Shown: piece by piece, positions 46,056-57,658 of the stretch | Layout of the letters: each line of letters starts with the position of its first letter | How positions within the stretch are numbered: the first letter of the stretch is position 1 | NCBI GenBank assembly: GCA_005765155.1 | Contig: VCCP01000004.1 | Location: forward strand, 4,030,001 to 4,094,000 | Length of the DNA: 64,000 bases | Reading direction: 5' to 3' | Source: Zelopaecilomyces penicillatus | Lineage: Eukaryota; Ascomycota; Sordariomycetes; Hypocreales; Pseudodiploosporaceae | The notes under the pieces: model-generated | The model's input: only the letters and a program-made list of their open reading frames with translations | The model's database searches: none | Told to the model about the DNA's origin: nothing | Position numbers and translations under genes: made by a program

Positions 46056-48062
46056 ATGTCATCTCTTCCGCCCCCAGCTCCTCCTCTTCCTCCTCTCACT
46101 CAACCTCGAAGCGCAACCACTTCCCAAAATAGCCGCGATGAAAGCCTACATGACCTGGGAAATCCCTCATTTTTGGTCCATGGGGACACCTTAGAAAACA
46201 CAAATTTTGAATTTCCAAAAGCTAGCGACAAGCCAGGTAGCCTCTCATTGCGGACCATTGTTGGTCAATATGTCGGCACGCCGCAGTCCTCTATTGCATC
46301 CGCCAACAAGGTCTTTCTTATTCTGGGGCGTCTGCGATGTCTACAACACACGTTGGAGAAATACAATGACGGTATTGCTACTTTATCTGCCGGATTCGTC
46401 CAATACTGGCGACAGCACACTTTGAATCTGCTCTCTGGCTTCGGCTTTCGCCCTGGAACCGAACCTGGGCCGATTCATGTGGCCGGGCTTAATGAATTAA
46501 TAGATAAATTGGAATCCTTCTACAAAGAAGGGATTGCCGAAGCTAGGGGTCTGATCAGCACGGGCATGATAACATTTGACGGGTTGAGCGAGCTGTTTCG
46601 ACCAGATGTCCTCGTGAAAGCCTCGGTGGTCTCGGGGGCTACTTCTGTGTTCCGAGTAACAGACTCAATGTATGAGGAGCGTCGCACACTGTTCGGTTCA
46701 CAAAAACATTTCCATGTCACCATGGAAGCTGTGGTACTGGTGGGCGATCACTTCTCTGTGGCAACTTTCACTGAGGTTCTGCCCGCCTGGAGTGGAGGGC
46801 AGGCTCGTAGTCTGGCTGATTTTACGTATCAGCCAGTCTCGGATGATGAGCAGAGGTCTTTACTTGCACGAGCTGAGGGAGTTGTCAAATATGGTCTCGG
46901 TGGCGCGAAATATCTAGCATACTCGCCCAACAGCTTCTTCATCCATACGGCTCGCGCTCGACATAACAATGCTTCTTCCATGTCTCAGGCTACAAACAGT
47001 TCACGATCTCTAACAGGAGGTCGCATCATGGTGGACATGGCTCGTGGCGCATCCTTGGGCCATTTTCCCTGTCATGGAATGGACGAAGCCACTCTATCCG
47101 TCATCCAGCTCTCGGGGAGGTATCGACAATGGCTATCTAAGCGCTCCCATTCAGAGTCCTCTCAAACAGAATCTTTGCTCATCTGGGACCAAGTCCCTGA
47201 AGAGTTCTTGATAACTTGCTGGCCAGCCCTAGTAGGCTTCAGCTTCACTGCCAAGGTATGGGGACATGTACTAGTCAGCGGCCTCTCCAACATCGAGTTC
47301 CAGGACCAAGCCTTTGATAGTCTGGTACTATCGCAGGAGAGGAAGCAAATGATCCGTGCCGTAGTGAGATGTGGCACAGTTCTACAGACCCAGGATCTCA
47401 TTCGTGGCAAGCAAGGCGGGCTTATCTTTCTGTTGCATGGCCCGCCGGGAGTGGGAAAGACGTTGACGGCAGAGGTTGTCGCGGAAGTGCTCCATCGGCC
47501 TTTGTACTACGTGACAATGGGCGAACTTGGTGTGAGCCCAGACGATTTAGAGAGAAGACTTACCGACGTGCTAGAGCTTTGTGCGGAATGGAACGCCCTT
47601 GCGGTGCTCGACGAGGCAGACGTCTTCTTGGAAACACGCAGCAACTCTGATCTCATCCGCAATGCTATGGTCTGTGTGATGCTCCGTATCCTCGAGTACC
47701 ATCCAGGAATCCTTTTTCTCACGACCAATCGGGTTCGCATAATCGATCCTGCGTTTGAGAGTCGTATCACCATTAGCATCCGATATGAAGCGCTTGATCG
47801 CGATGCTCGCATCAAGGTCTGGAAAAGCCAGCTCGATAGTGTTTCTAGCCCCATCGCTTCGGATCTCAATTACCGTGAACTCGCTGAGCAGCGCCTGAGC
47901 GGGCGGCAGATCAAGAATGTTGTGCGTCTCGCGCTCAGCCTTGCTATGGATCAAGGGGCTGTATTAAGCCAGGCGATTCTTCTCAAGACGATTGACATCA
48001 CATCTCTTGGACGTCAGAATATGGTAGAAGATGATACATGGGATAAGTCTACAGGACAATAA
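46056..48062 (+). CDS. AAA+ ATPase with DUF7025-like N-terminal region
   Basis: An intronless frame of 668 aa. The N-terminal 60 residues are Pro/Ser-rich and probably unstructured. Residues about 60-430 form a domain seen in many filamentous-fungal AAA proteins (annotated DUF7025): it includes ITFDGLSELFRPDVLV, a beta-rich segment, and the GRIMVDMARGASLGHF strand that typically precedes the ATPase. The AAA core has Walker A HGPPGVGKTLTAE near residue 463, Walker B LAVLDEADVFLE near 516, sensor 1 LFLTTNR and an Arg pair in DPAFESRI, so it should bind and hydrolyse ATP. The C-terminal lid carries LSGRQIKNVVRLAL. The cellular role of this family is not established. It has no membrane helix, unlike Bcs1. 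Confidence 0.87.
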   Translation: MSSLPPPAPPLPPLTQPRSATTSQNSRDESLHDLGNPSFLVHGDTLENTNFEFPKASDKPGSLSLRTIVGQYVGTPQSSIASANKVFLILGRLRCLQHTLEKYNDGIATLSAGFVQYWRQHTLNLLSGFGFRPGTEPGPIHVAGLNELIDKLESFYKEGIAEARGLISTGMITFDGLSELFRPDVLVKASVVSGATSVFRVTDSMYEERRTLFGSQKHFHVTMEAVVLVGDHFSVATFTEVLPAWSGGQARSLADFTYQPVSDDEQRSLLARAEGVVKYGLGGAKYLAYSPNSFFIHTARARHNNASSMSQATNSSRSLTGGRIMVDMARGASLGHFPCHGMDEATLSVIQLSGRYRQWLSKRSHSESSQTESLLIWDQVPEEFLITCWPALVGFSFTAKVWGHVLVSGLSNIEFQDQAFDSLVLSQERKQMIRAVVRCGTVLQTQDLIRGKQGGLIFLLHGPPGVGKTLTAEVVAEVLHRPLYYVTMGELGVSPDDLERRLTDVLELCAEWNALAVLDEADVFLETRSNSDLIRNAMVCVMLRILEYHPGILFLTTNRVRIIDPAFESRITISIRYEALDRDARIKVWKSQLDSVSSPIASDLNYRELAEQRLSGRQIKNVVRLALSLAMDQGAVLSQAILLKTIDITSLGRQNMVEDDTWDKSTGQ

Positions 48063-50970
48063 TGATGCAAATTGGGAATTTTTGTACGTATATGGTTATT
48101 TTTCAGTCATAAACGATTGATCTTGAGTTTAGATGCTGTACGTTGTGAATACATTTGTAAATGCGTCCTACCAAATACAGCGCAGTGTAATATAGTCATG
48201 ATAGCCAGTCTAGCTTTTAGGCTAAGATTTAAAGAATTTGTGACCATGACATGGCAGTTTCATTGTTTGCAGTAACTATTATTACAATAAGAGCGTTGCC
48301 ATGTTAAATTCATGTTTTCATTTGCGAGAGATAAGTCATTGACCACATTTATATGACAGCAGTCTTTGTACATCGTTACCTTTGGAGTCTTGGCTAAATG
48401 TGAAGTTGGACAACGAGTTCAAATATTCCTAAATGAAGAGAGTCGAACTACTACTATGCCCCCAGGTATATTGTTCAATTAACATAAATACAGCTCTGTC
48501 GGTGCAGCGTGATGTTGTCAAATAAGTCATGACATTGAGCGAATCGTGATTTGTGTTGAGCAAGAATTGAGAATTAGATGCTACATGCCCAACATTGGCC
48601 AATACCACCATCTAAATTCATCTGCTACTATTTTCTTACTTACTAAATACAATGATTCAGGTTTCTTTTATTTGAATGGCGGACATATTATGTAAATGTC
48701 AACTACGTCGACCAGAGTATAAAGCAGACATACATCCTACCCTATATGTAACCCTGAAATTATGGGGTTTACTGTCATAATTGCTGAGACAACCATAGCT
48801 TAATCTACGGCAAGAGAAAAAAAAAAGGAGGACCCTGAACCAAATGCCAGGTGTAGTTTGAAACATGAAAAAGGTTGAACCCATATGTGAGGGTCGGGCC
48901 CCTGTAAACCAAAAAAAAATAAGTGCGTCGAGGGCAATTGTTAGTAGCCTTGGCTTCAGGAATCCAGAGTTCGTTCAACCTCCTTGGGCTAGCTCGGGCC
49001 GAGACTCTAAACCTTTTAGTAGCAGCACAACCCCCCCCCGTGGATTTCAAGACACTTGAGTCGCTAGCGGAGTAGGACCCGACGGACCGACAACCAAGGG
49101 ACGAAGGAGCTTTTTGGGGATTGCCACGCGTGCTCCTACGGTGATGAATGACGTTGACGGGTATTGAGGACGAGGTTTCCAGCAATTCCGACGGCGGCGC
49201 GCGGCTTTGCTGGTTTCTGCGAGCTCAACCTAGTATTGGAAAGGTGATGACGGAACGATGGACACTATCATAGTGCGAGAGTTGCGAACATCGGAGGTTG
49301 CTCTTCTTTTACCTAGAATGAAAGTTTGTCTACGGGGTAGGATGGTTTATTAGTTCGTTGTATGCGGCTGGCAACGGGCTTGACTTTGGACCAGACGGCC
49401 AGCCACGTCCAACTACGAAAAGGTAGTGAATACTCTACGGAATACACAGCACAGCATAATTAATGATAGTACAGCATTTTAGGAGAGAACCTGCGGAATT
49501 AAGAAAAAAAAAAGACTTTGCCCCTCTTTCTGGTTGCCGACATAAGGTACGCACGCCCCCTTGGCGTTTTTTAGATGAAAGTGGATGGGAGGTGGTGGCG
49601 TGGGCCTTGGAGCAGATGAACGCAGATTGACATGCATGGATCAGCTAGATGAAACGAGCCGGAGCTGTGGTTCTGACAGCGATTGAAAATAAAGGTGATG
49701 CTCAATGGGAGGGCAAGCGAGCGAATCTTAGCCACGCGCAGGAATGTTATTCGTTATGAAAGGGCGGAGTGGTAAATAAGTAAGTTGGAGGTTCGCTTTC
49801 CAACGAACGAAACGAAACGAATGTCTTCCAAACAGCGTGGCAGTGGGGGGCCTGGTTACAACTTTTTATTATCTCTTTCTTTGACAGTGTTACAACGATA
49901 TTAGGTCTGGAGAAAGACCCAGCATTTCTTCTGACAATCAACAGCCGCTAAAGAAATAGCCGACATGTGGTTGAGAAGGGGGCACATGGGAAACTTTTGT
50001 CGCTCGCAAACTATCCAGCTTTGGTGCTTCAATACCCAGGGTGGCGAGAAACAAAGCTCCACCATGTGAAGGCTACAGGACAATTCCTACGGGGAACAAA
50101 TTTCGCGTATCGGTACTTTCGGTCTGCCCCTGGCCTGGGGGGGCCCGTTGATACGAGCAATGCTTGGCCGAGGTGAGGGATGTCTGGCCGATATTCTTTA
50201 GTCTCACAATTTGAGACACAATATCAAAAGACTTTTGTACAACAAACTCGGCCGGGGGAGGAAGATGGGAATTACCACTATTACTAGTACCTAACAGCAA
50301 TATCCTGTACCGCAGTGTGCAATATAACTGAGCGTTTGCAACTTGTAGTTAGGTCCGCCAAGCAGCCATCTTACCAGCAAGCTTTGCACATACATGGCCG
50401 AACAACTCACCATGGAGGACCCTAATGTGGGCAGGTTCCGGGGAAGACAGGCATTTACAGGGAGACAAAAAGGCGAGAAACCTTGACTTGGATGCTCGTG
50501 TGTTACATAGTGTACGCCAATGGCATTTATTTTATGCACAGGGAAGTGCATGCGTGACTATTCTATTCACTGAGCTGTCTGGCTATGTTTTGACGTGGAC
50601 GTGATTATAAACCAATTGATGCTTCGGTAGGTAGAACATACAGACAATACAGACATGCATTTGTTTTGCACCTCTCTCTTCTGGACCCCCCTTTGAAAGT
50701 TGACGCGCATGCATCTCGTAGCTTCATGCGGGTACTGTGGATGTTATATTCGCTCGGCCGGGGGCGGCGCTACTGCAAGCGATGGCGTCTTTTTGCTGCG
50801 AGACGAGAGCGAGGACAGCAAGGTGCTGCTTTTTGTTCTTGTTATACGTACCGGAATCTTCCAGTTCCATGTTGACAACCCCCCCATGCTAATCACGCAA
50901 CCATACACAAACAAAGTCACGCACGCAGCAGTTGCAACAACGTGCAAAGACAGGGCCAGCAGAAACATGG

Positions 50971-51044
50971 AGAAGAAGAAGAAGAAGAAGAAGAAGAAGA
51001 AGAAGAAGAAGAAGAAGAAGAAGAAGAAGAAGAAGAAGAAGAAG
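50971..51044. repeat. (AGA/GAA)n microsatellite, about 25 units
   Basis: An uninterrupted trinucleotide run of 74 bases. It opens frames in all three phases of each strand, which explains the poly-amino-acid open frames around it. Confidence 0.97.
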
Positions 51045-52698
51045 CAGAACATGGAGAACGAACAGAGGACGAGGATTGGTGGGTGCGGATATCCCCGCTG
51101 TCTGTCTCTGATCAGAGGAGGTTTTAATGCTGTTGTGTTGTTCCGCTTTCATGTTCATGCCTACCCACAGCGAACTGACACAATGCACCAGACAAGACTG
51201 TAACCTTGTGTGCCGTCTTCTACGGTTCGTCCTGTCCCGTCCCGTTTAACAGGTAATAGCAATGTCGTCAACATCGTCAAGAAGATTTTGGGGGGATTGA
51301 TCACGGAATGCCGATGCCGGCCGGCCGGCCCCCCGAAAGCCAATGCATGGCCATTGAACTTTACAAGTAGCTTTGGAGCATAACTATATCGTACCTATCG
51401 TTCCCCAGGTTTTTTATGGTTTGAGGAACTGCAGGGCGGGCAGCATCAGTACACCAGAGGGAGCAGCAACACGCCAAGCAAGTCTATAGCGAAAAGAAGA
51501 AGCAGAAGAAGGGGTTATTATTTCATATGTTGTTGCGTACATACGTAGTACTACGAAGCAGGAAACAAGCATGTGGACTTTGCACAGGCACCTACCAATA
51601 TTGACACCGTCCTGCTTGCGGATTCTCCTGCATGGCCGAAATGATGGGATATCAATGCACATTGGCCCAGAAGGTCGCAGCCAAGCCGGCGGAGGTCGTA
51701 TTGCGTCAAGGCATCCATGATAACCGTACGGAGTACAGTTACTGTGTGGGGGAATGATGCCTCCTAAAGGTACATGTACCTGTACCTGTGCTTCACCCAT
51801 TGCCCTGTAATTACCAACGTGCCCTGTCCGCAGGCCGAATTACAGGAGGAACCCTCTGCAGTTCTCTCGATCTGCTGCTTGCGATCTGTCATGGCCCACC
51901 ACAGCCAAATCACCGAGGAGGAGGCGAAAAGAAGGAAGAAAAGCCATTTTATTAGTTGCATGTTTAAAGATCTCATCATCCCGGGGCAGCGGCCTTCGAT
52001 ATAAAGCACCCTCAACGTGGGCATCTCAACAAGGCACCCGACCACCACAAGTCAACAAAGAAGAGACCCGCTGCTGGCCATGGAATGGGATGGGGGCTCG
52101 TATTGAGCATCTGGCCCCGACTGATGAGCTGCCCAAAATGAATGACCTGCGAATGTGGCAACGAGCAGCCAGGCACTCGCAGCAGCCCTTTTCGGCCACC
52201 AGATTGAGCATCGACGCTGCCCCTGCATTCAGAGACATTAATACTGATCTTCATGAAATGGCGTTGCCAGCATTAAAAAAAGGTTCCAATCCCATGTTCC
52301 GTACCAAGTAGTAGTTGCTGTAGGTACTTGCCTGCAACGCCCTGTGAGGTGCCACTGGCGAGGTACCTTGGGCCTGCATGCACGGTGCGAGACACTGCAC
52401 GCTGACAAGTACACCGCTGTACTGGCTTGGTACAGCACTGCACAGCGCTGCACAGCGCCCCTATGTACAGAACTGTACAGAAACCAGTGCAGTATGTTGC
52501 ACCAGACCACTGCGGTCATCTGCGGCCCCTCATTCTGGGCCATGCCTGTGGCCACACACACACCCTTGTTTAGCGTCTGGCGGGTCAATGCCAGAGCGAG
52601 CACAGCAATCCAATCAGTCGCGTCCGTTGCCCCTTGTTGCTCTGCGCCATCAACACGGCCACGCACCGAGGCTGGCTCAGCATGTGTGTGAGAATGTA

Positions 52699-52702
<4 letters not shown>

Positions 52703-52736
<34 letters not shown>
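52703..52736. repeat. (TG)17 microsatellite followed by GGT units
   Basis: A 34-base TG run, followed at once by about four GGT triplets. It is an alternating purine-pyrimidine tract able in principle to form Z-DNA. Confidence 0.97.
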
Positions 52737-52737
<1 letters not shown>

Positions 52738-53649
52738 TGGTGGTGGTGAATGTCTGAGCCGGGCAAAGCATCTTTGAACTTTTTTTTATTTGTTTCCTTC
52801 CTTTCGATTCCTTACCCTCGTGTTGGTCGGACGGCCACGCACGGGATGCCGAGCAGGGAGGGCAGACGAACGAAGGTCCGTTGTCACGGCCAATTTAAAA
52901 AAACTTAGCTAGCAGGATGCGGAGAGGGTGAAATCTCAAGATGATAGATAATAAGAAGCCGCTGTCACATCGAGTTATAACCCCCATTCATTCTTGGTCC
53001 CAGCGGGCAACATAAACACACACACATACACCTAGCCGAGTCATTACGGAAATAAGGGGACCCGGGCGCAGGAGGCGTCATCACCTTGTTCATTGGCCCT
53101 GGAGCCCCATCGGCCGGCCGTCAGCGTGAACGACCCAGACGATCACGCTTGTGGGTGACAAGCCCGTTGGGTGGGTTTTATTACTTCGTATTTGAGAGAC
53201 GGCAGCGTTAGGGGGGGACTGCTGCTACCTACGGATACAATGCTTGGTAATTGGCATGTCAACAGTGATGGGGCCATACGGGACAACTAACTGCGCAGCA
53301 TCAGCCCGCCTGTTCCGAGGTCTCGTGAAGACAAAAAAAAATGTCGAAAATTGTCAAAAAGGAAGCCTTTCGAAGATTGTGGAGGTCAGCTTCTTCTTCT
53401 TCTTCTCCTTCGATAAGGCGTGAAGATGCATGTAGGGAGGAGGGAACTAGATGTAGATTTCCTGAGATAGTCAGCCATCTATCTATCTATCTGGGTTGGT
53501 GCAAGAAACACGCAGCCACCAGTAACATGGGGCTCAGTAACATCTCGCAGCCTGCAGCAGCAGCATAGGTGGATCAAATTGGATCGTTGGCTGGGCGGCG
53601 CACCACTGGCGGGGGCCACACCAAGCACCAGTCTGTGCGGGTGCCTTCT

Positions 53650-53663
53650 CCCCCCCCCCCCCC
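53650..53663. repeat. Poly-C run, 14 bases
   Basis: Fourteen consecutive C. Its length may be uncertain, because such runs are prone to sequencing error. Confidence 0.9.
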
Positions 53664-54123
53664 AGGACGTTCTTCCAGGGCTTCAGTGCCTCTCTTTTAC
53701 CTTTTTTAGAGCCTTCTTCCAGTGCTCTCCCTCTCCCCCTAAAAAAGTGGCCACACGCCCACTGTACCTATTGTCAAAGTGCCCTGTTCCAACAAACTCC
53801 CCCCCGGCTGCCCGCTAAACCGCCCTGGGCCAAGACCGCCCGTTGCCACTGCTTCCCAGCGCTCCCAGCGGGTGTGTGTGTCCTGTGCCTGTCCTGTCCT
53901 GTCCAGTAGGACCTAACTAACTACCAAGGTACTCCGTACCTGGCGATTAGTTCTAGTACTGGTGCTCCACTGCGTGCTGTGCTCACTCTCCTCCTCCTCC
54001 TCTCCCTGACTTTTTGCTTGCTCAACGACGGCCGTGGAATCCTCTCTTTCTCCTGAACCACCAAATCATCACGACCGTCACGGCTCGTCAACCGTCTCTC
54101 TCTCTTCTTTCTTTCTTTGTTGT

Positions 54124-54134
54124 CCCCCCCCCCC
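54124..54134. repeat. Poly-C run, 11 bases, in CT-rich leader
   Basis: Eleven C after a TTTC-rich stretch. Such CT-rich tracts are typical of fungal promoters and leaders of strongly regulated genes. Confidence 0.9.
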
Positions 54135-54321
54135 TCTCCGTATCCCATTCTATCGCTTCTACTTCTTGGCCTTTTTCCACCCTCGCCGTTTCCCCATCGA
54201 ACGTCGAACTTCGTCTCGCAGCCTCCGTTTAGCACGCCTCGCGGTGGCCCCCCTTTCTCGTCAGCTTCGTCTTCCGAACCCCGACTTGCCCTTTTGCATA
54301 CTCTCCCTTGCCCCCTCTCGA

Positions 54322-54343
54322 GCGTTGCGTTGCGTTGCGTTGC
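54322..54343. repeat. GCGTT pentamer repeat, four copies
   Basis: Four tandem GCGTT units plus GC. The same unit is repeated three times at 10154-10170. Confidence 0.9.
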
Positions 54344-54906
54344 ACACACTTCGAACTTTCCGGCCGCATTGCCTGTGTCTTTCGCCTTTGTCTCTCTTTT
54401 TTCTTATCTTTTCTTCCTTCTGGTGACTTCGTCTCGCCGGAATCTCGTCCTCGCCTGTCCACGCAAATCCCGTAATACCTCGCACCACTCCCGACAACAC
54501 CTGTCGTTTTCACTCGATACGAGCGATCATCTCTCACGCGATTTCCCATGTTCTGTCGCAGATAGTTGAAGATCCAGCGTGTCTTCCTTGACACACGATC
54601 TTGCCCCTCGCCCGTCCTGTCGTCTTGTAGAGTCGAAAGATTTGTTTCGTGGTGACAGCGAGCACCTCAATCGGCACGAGCCCTCTTCAACAACCTTTGG
54701 CCGCTGGCGTCCTTTCGTCCCCATCGCCCCCTCGATTGCTTCTTGTTCTTTGACACGTTTCCTCACCCTTCATACCGAGAAAAAATTGCACGATTTCTAT
54801 TCCACTAGTCGAAAAAAAGAACAAAAACAAAGGTTAGAATCATCTTGTCCATCAACATAATTCCATCGGCCACTTCCACAAATCCAATCACAAATTTGCT
54901 GCTCTT

Positions 54907-54985
54907 ATGATGAGGAATTGCTGTTCATTTATCTTCTTACCGCAAAATTTGTGTTGATATGCCGCTGCTAACACTTGCCGTCTAG
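54907..54985 (+). promoter_or_regulatory. Two short upstream ORFs before the BNI4-like gene
   Basis: An ATG at 54907 opens a 16-codon peptide ending at the stop 54955-54957. Another ATG at 54959 opens an 8-codon peptide ending at 54983-54985. Both would lie in the leader if transcription starts upstream, and could reduce translation from the ATG at 55138. The transcription start is not known. Confidence 0.4.
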
Positions 54986-55137
54986 TCCACTGCTCTAGAG
55001 TTGTACAGGGATCGCTTGCAGCTTCGATAACCGCACGGCCGCAACTGCCAACCATTATCGAGCGAGCTATCCAATACTCAACTGCCTAGTGAAACCCGTT
55101 TTGATAGAGCACGTTTGTATTTCACCGTTGAGGAATA

Positions 55138-57658
55138 ATGGCTGCATTGGTCCAAACATATACCCAACAGACTGGCACAGCGACAATGCTCCAAACTCGA
55201 CAATCATCTACCACGTCTGGCATGATGCCCGTAAATCAATCCAATGCCAATCACCAATATATGGGGATGCCCTCGCAGGCACCTAGAGGGTCTTACCATG
55301 GCGTAAATGCTGGAACAGGATACAGAGGGAGCACCGTTCCCATTCAACCCTACGCCTTTACGAACCCACCGAACATGAATCAGGGAATGCAGTGGCAGCC
55401 GTATGGTGCATATCGGGCAAACTCATCGCCTACAGTTCCTACAGCCCAGAACTTCGATCAAAACATGCAACAGCGGTCACATCGAGTTAACCCTTCGGCG
55501 ACAAACATGGTTCTGAACCCATCGTTTGGAGCGAATCACGGGGGCTCTCGCGACGACTCTGCTCTAATCCAATCTCGGAGCCTGACACCTTCCCCGCGGA
55601 ACCAACCTTCAAATATGCCTGTTTCTTCTCAATCAACTGCTTCTACAGTTCCTACCAAGAACGCACCAGATCGTTACAGGGCCAGACCCGTCTCCCAGGT
55701 TTTGCAGCATGGCAGATCCCAAAGCTCCACACTCCCTACAAATCTCGCCAATAATGGGCAACTTTATCATGCACCGAATGGATCGAGATCTGTGCCCAAC
55801 CTCTCTGCCGCGTATGGGGCCGGTCCAGGGTCCTCAATGGATGATATGCACGTATATCGTCGGTCTTCCCCAGACCAAACGAATAGGACGAGGCGGCGAA
55901 GTGTTCATTCTATGGAGACCCAGAATTCTCCTCGAGTGGTTCCGAATCAACCTGCTGTTGGTGGAAAAAAGATCGATAATGCTGAGAAATCCCCCCGTCT
56001 CGGTGCTGGCGCCCGCCGACATTCTCGCAACGGCAGCTCTGACAGTGCTTCGTCTAATCGAAGCATTCCCTCCCGACCCTCCTCTGTAAGTGAAGACTCT
56101 TTGTTATCCAATCAGGCAACCCTAGAAGTGGTAAAAAAACGTCACAGTGCTAACAGGGGTTGATGTGCAGGCTACCAACCGCAGTGTTTCAGTCCCCACC
56201 GGCAACCCCTCATCAAATTCCTCCGACGAATCGTCCAAGAATGATCAGCCAAAAGGATTAAGCGTACCCCCACGGGGGTCATCTTCTGATGTGTCCAAAC
56301 GGACTCTCACTCCTTCGCCATTATCCAAGCCCGCTACGATGGCAAATGACTCGACTGAAAATTCATCCTCATTGCCAGCCCGTGCTGGAAGACCCTCTGG
56401 CAACTTGGATACTCCAGCAGCGAAGCAGCTGGCCGCCATCTCCCAAAAGGGAGGAAAGGGCAGGAGTAAAACCTCGAGACTTAGACGTGCTTTTTCTTTT
56501 GGTAGCGCAGCGGAGTTTCGCCAAGCTGCTGGTGCAGATGGGGACGACACCGAGAAGGATGAGCCATCCAAGCTTCACAAGAACCAATCCCCTGAAGAAG
56601 TCTACGATGCAGAGCAAGCTCGGATCGCGGAGGCTCAGGAGGCTGCAGGTATTGGCAATAGCATTTATGGAGGAAGATTTTTCGGCTCAACCGACAACCT
56701 CTCAATCTCATCGACTGCGTCCTCAGCGTCAATTATGATCAGGAAGATGGGCCGTGGTATGAAGAAGAGCACTCGATCCCTAGTTGGCCTATTCCGACCC
56801 AAGTCTGTCATTGGCGTGCCTGCCGCTGATTCCGCTGTTCCCGAAGCGAGTCAAGCAACCGTATCCATGATTACTGTGGAAGCTGAGACTCAACGTACGA
56901 AGGGAAAAGCTGACCCTGAGCCTGCCAATGGCAGCAGCGATTCACCTCGTCTGGAACTTATCTCCCTGGATGCCGTGCCATTGCCAGACCTTGTGTCAGA
57001 GCGTCTGGGCAGCTCGGGAACAGATACCTCGGTGCCTCGAAAGAGCATCGTAGGTGGTGACAAGGAACGAGCAGAGGTCCTTGCCGCCGTTCGAAAGGGC
57101 ATATTGAAGCGTAAGTATAGCGGTTCTTTGTGTGCGGTATGGTCTCCACCTTTTCTAACTCAATTCTATAGGTTCTTCCAGTCCGTCGATCCGACCCGCT
57201 GAATCCCCAGATTTGATGCTCCCAAGTGTTCCAGCTATCGCGGACTCACCCAACTCAAGCGCACCCAGCACGCCAAATGACGAAACCCATGGTCATAGAA
57301 GGACCGGGTCAATTGCCCTAGGCAATGAGGACTACTTCATGAGCGCCCTTAGACTCCGACAGGATTCGAAGAGCAGACCAGAAACTCCTCAAGGCGGTCT
57401 CAAGCGCAATGCTACCTTTTCACCGCGAATCATTTTCTACGATACATGGCCGAGCCAAGAGTACGACCGCCGCGGCGAAGTTGCTACGTGCAATCGCCTC
57501 ACACCAATGCTGGCTCAGCAGATTAAGGAGGAGCTGAACAGTTTCAAGATGGTAAGTCAATACACAAGGGCGCCTTGTCCAAGCTAGCAGGCATGCTGAC
57601 AGATTCAAAGGAAATGGAAGTTCACGAGAATTCCAAAATCTATACGCACTTTTTCTGA
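55138..57658 (+). CDS. BNI4-like bud-neck/septum scaffold with PP1-docking motif
   Basis: Exons 55138-56085, 56171-57110, 57172-57551 and 57611-57658 join to 771 aa. Most of the protein is disordered, rich in Ser, Pro, Asn and Gln, with many SP/TP sites. The conserved part is the C-terminus: SPRIIFYDTWPSQEYDRR with an RVxF-type docking motif (RIIF) for protein phosphatase 1, then LTPMLAQQIKEELNSFKM and the last exon's MEVHENSKIYTHFF. This ending is the family signature of Bni4-like proteins, which in yeast target PP1 and chitin synthase to septins at the bud neck. A filamentous fungus would use it at septa. The final 48-base exon was found because the conserved C-terminus continues across the 57552-57610 intron. 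Naming rests on the C-terminal motif only. Confidence 0.75.

Larger units (their letters stand above)
48063..55137. other. Seven-kilobase stretch without a recognisable gene
   Basis: No domain-bearing frame was found on either strand. The longer open frames here are produced by low-complexity DNA (the GAA repeat reads as poly-Lys, poly-Glu, poly-Phe or poly-Leu) or overlap in several frames. It holds several microsatellites and homopolymer runs, listed separately. From about 53.9 kb it becomes CT-rich on the plus strand, as in a long fungal promoter/leader before the BNI4-like gene. An unrecognised non-coding RNA is possible. Confidence 0.55.

Noticed and set aside
50700..51203. Open frames coding poly-Lys, poly-Glu, poly-Phe and poly-Leu
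   Set aside because: They are produced on both strands by the GAA trinucleotide repeat and have no other protein-like content.
51774..52004. Small plus-strand frame in the 7-kb desert
   Set aside because: It overlaps antisense frames of similar length and carries no motif. Judged chance.
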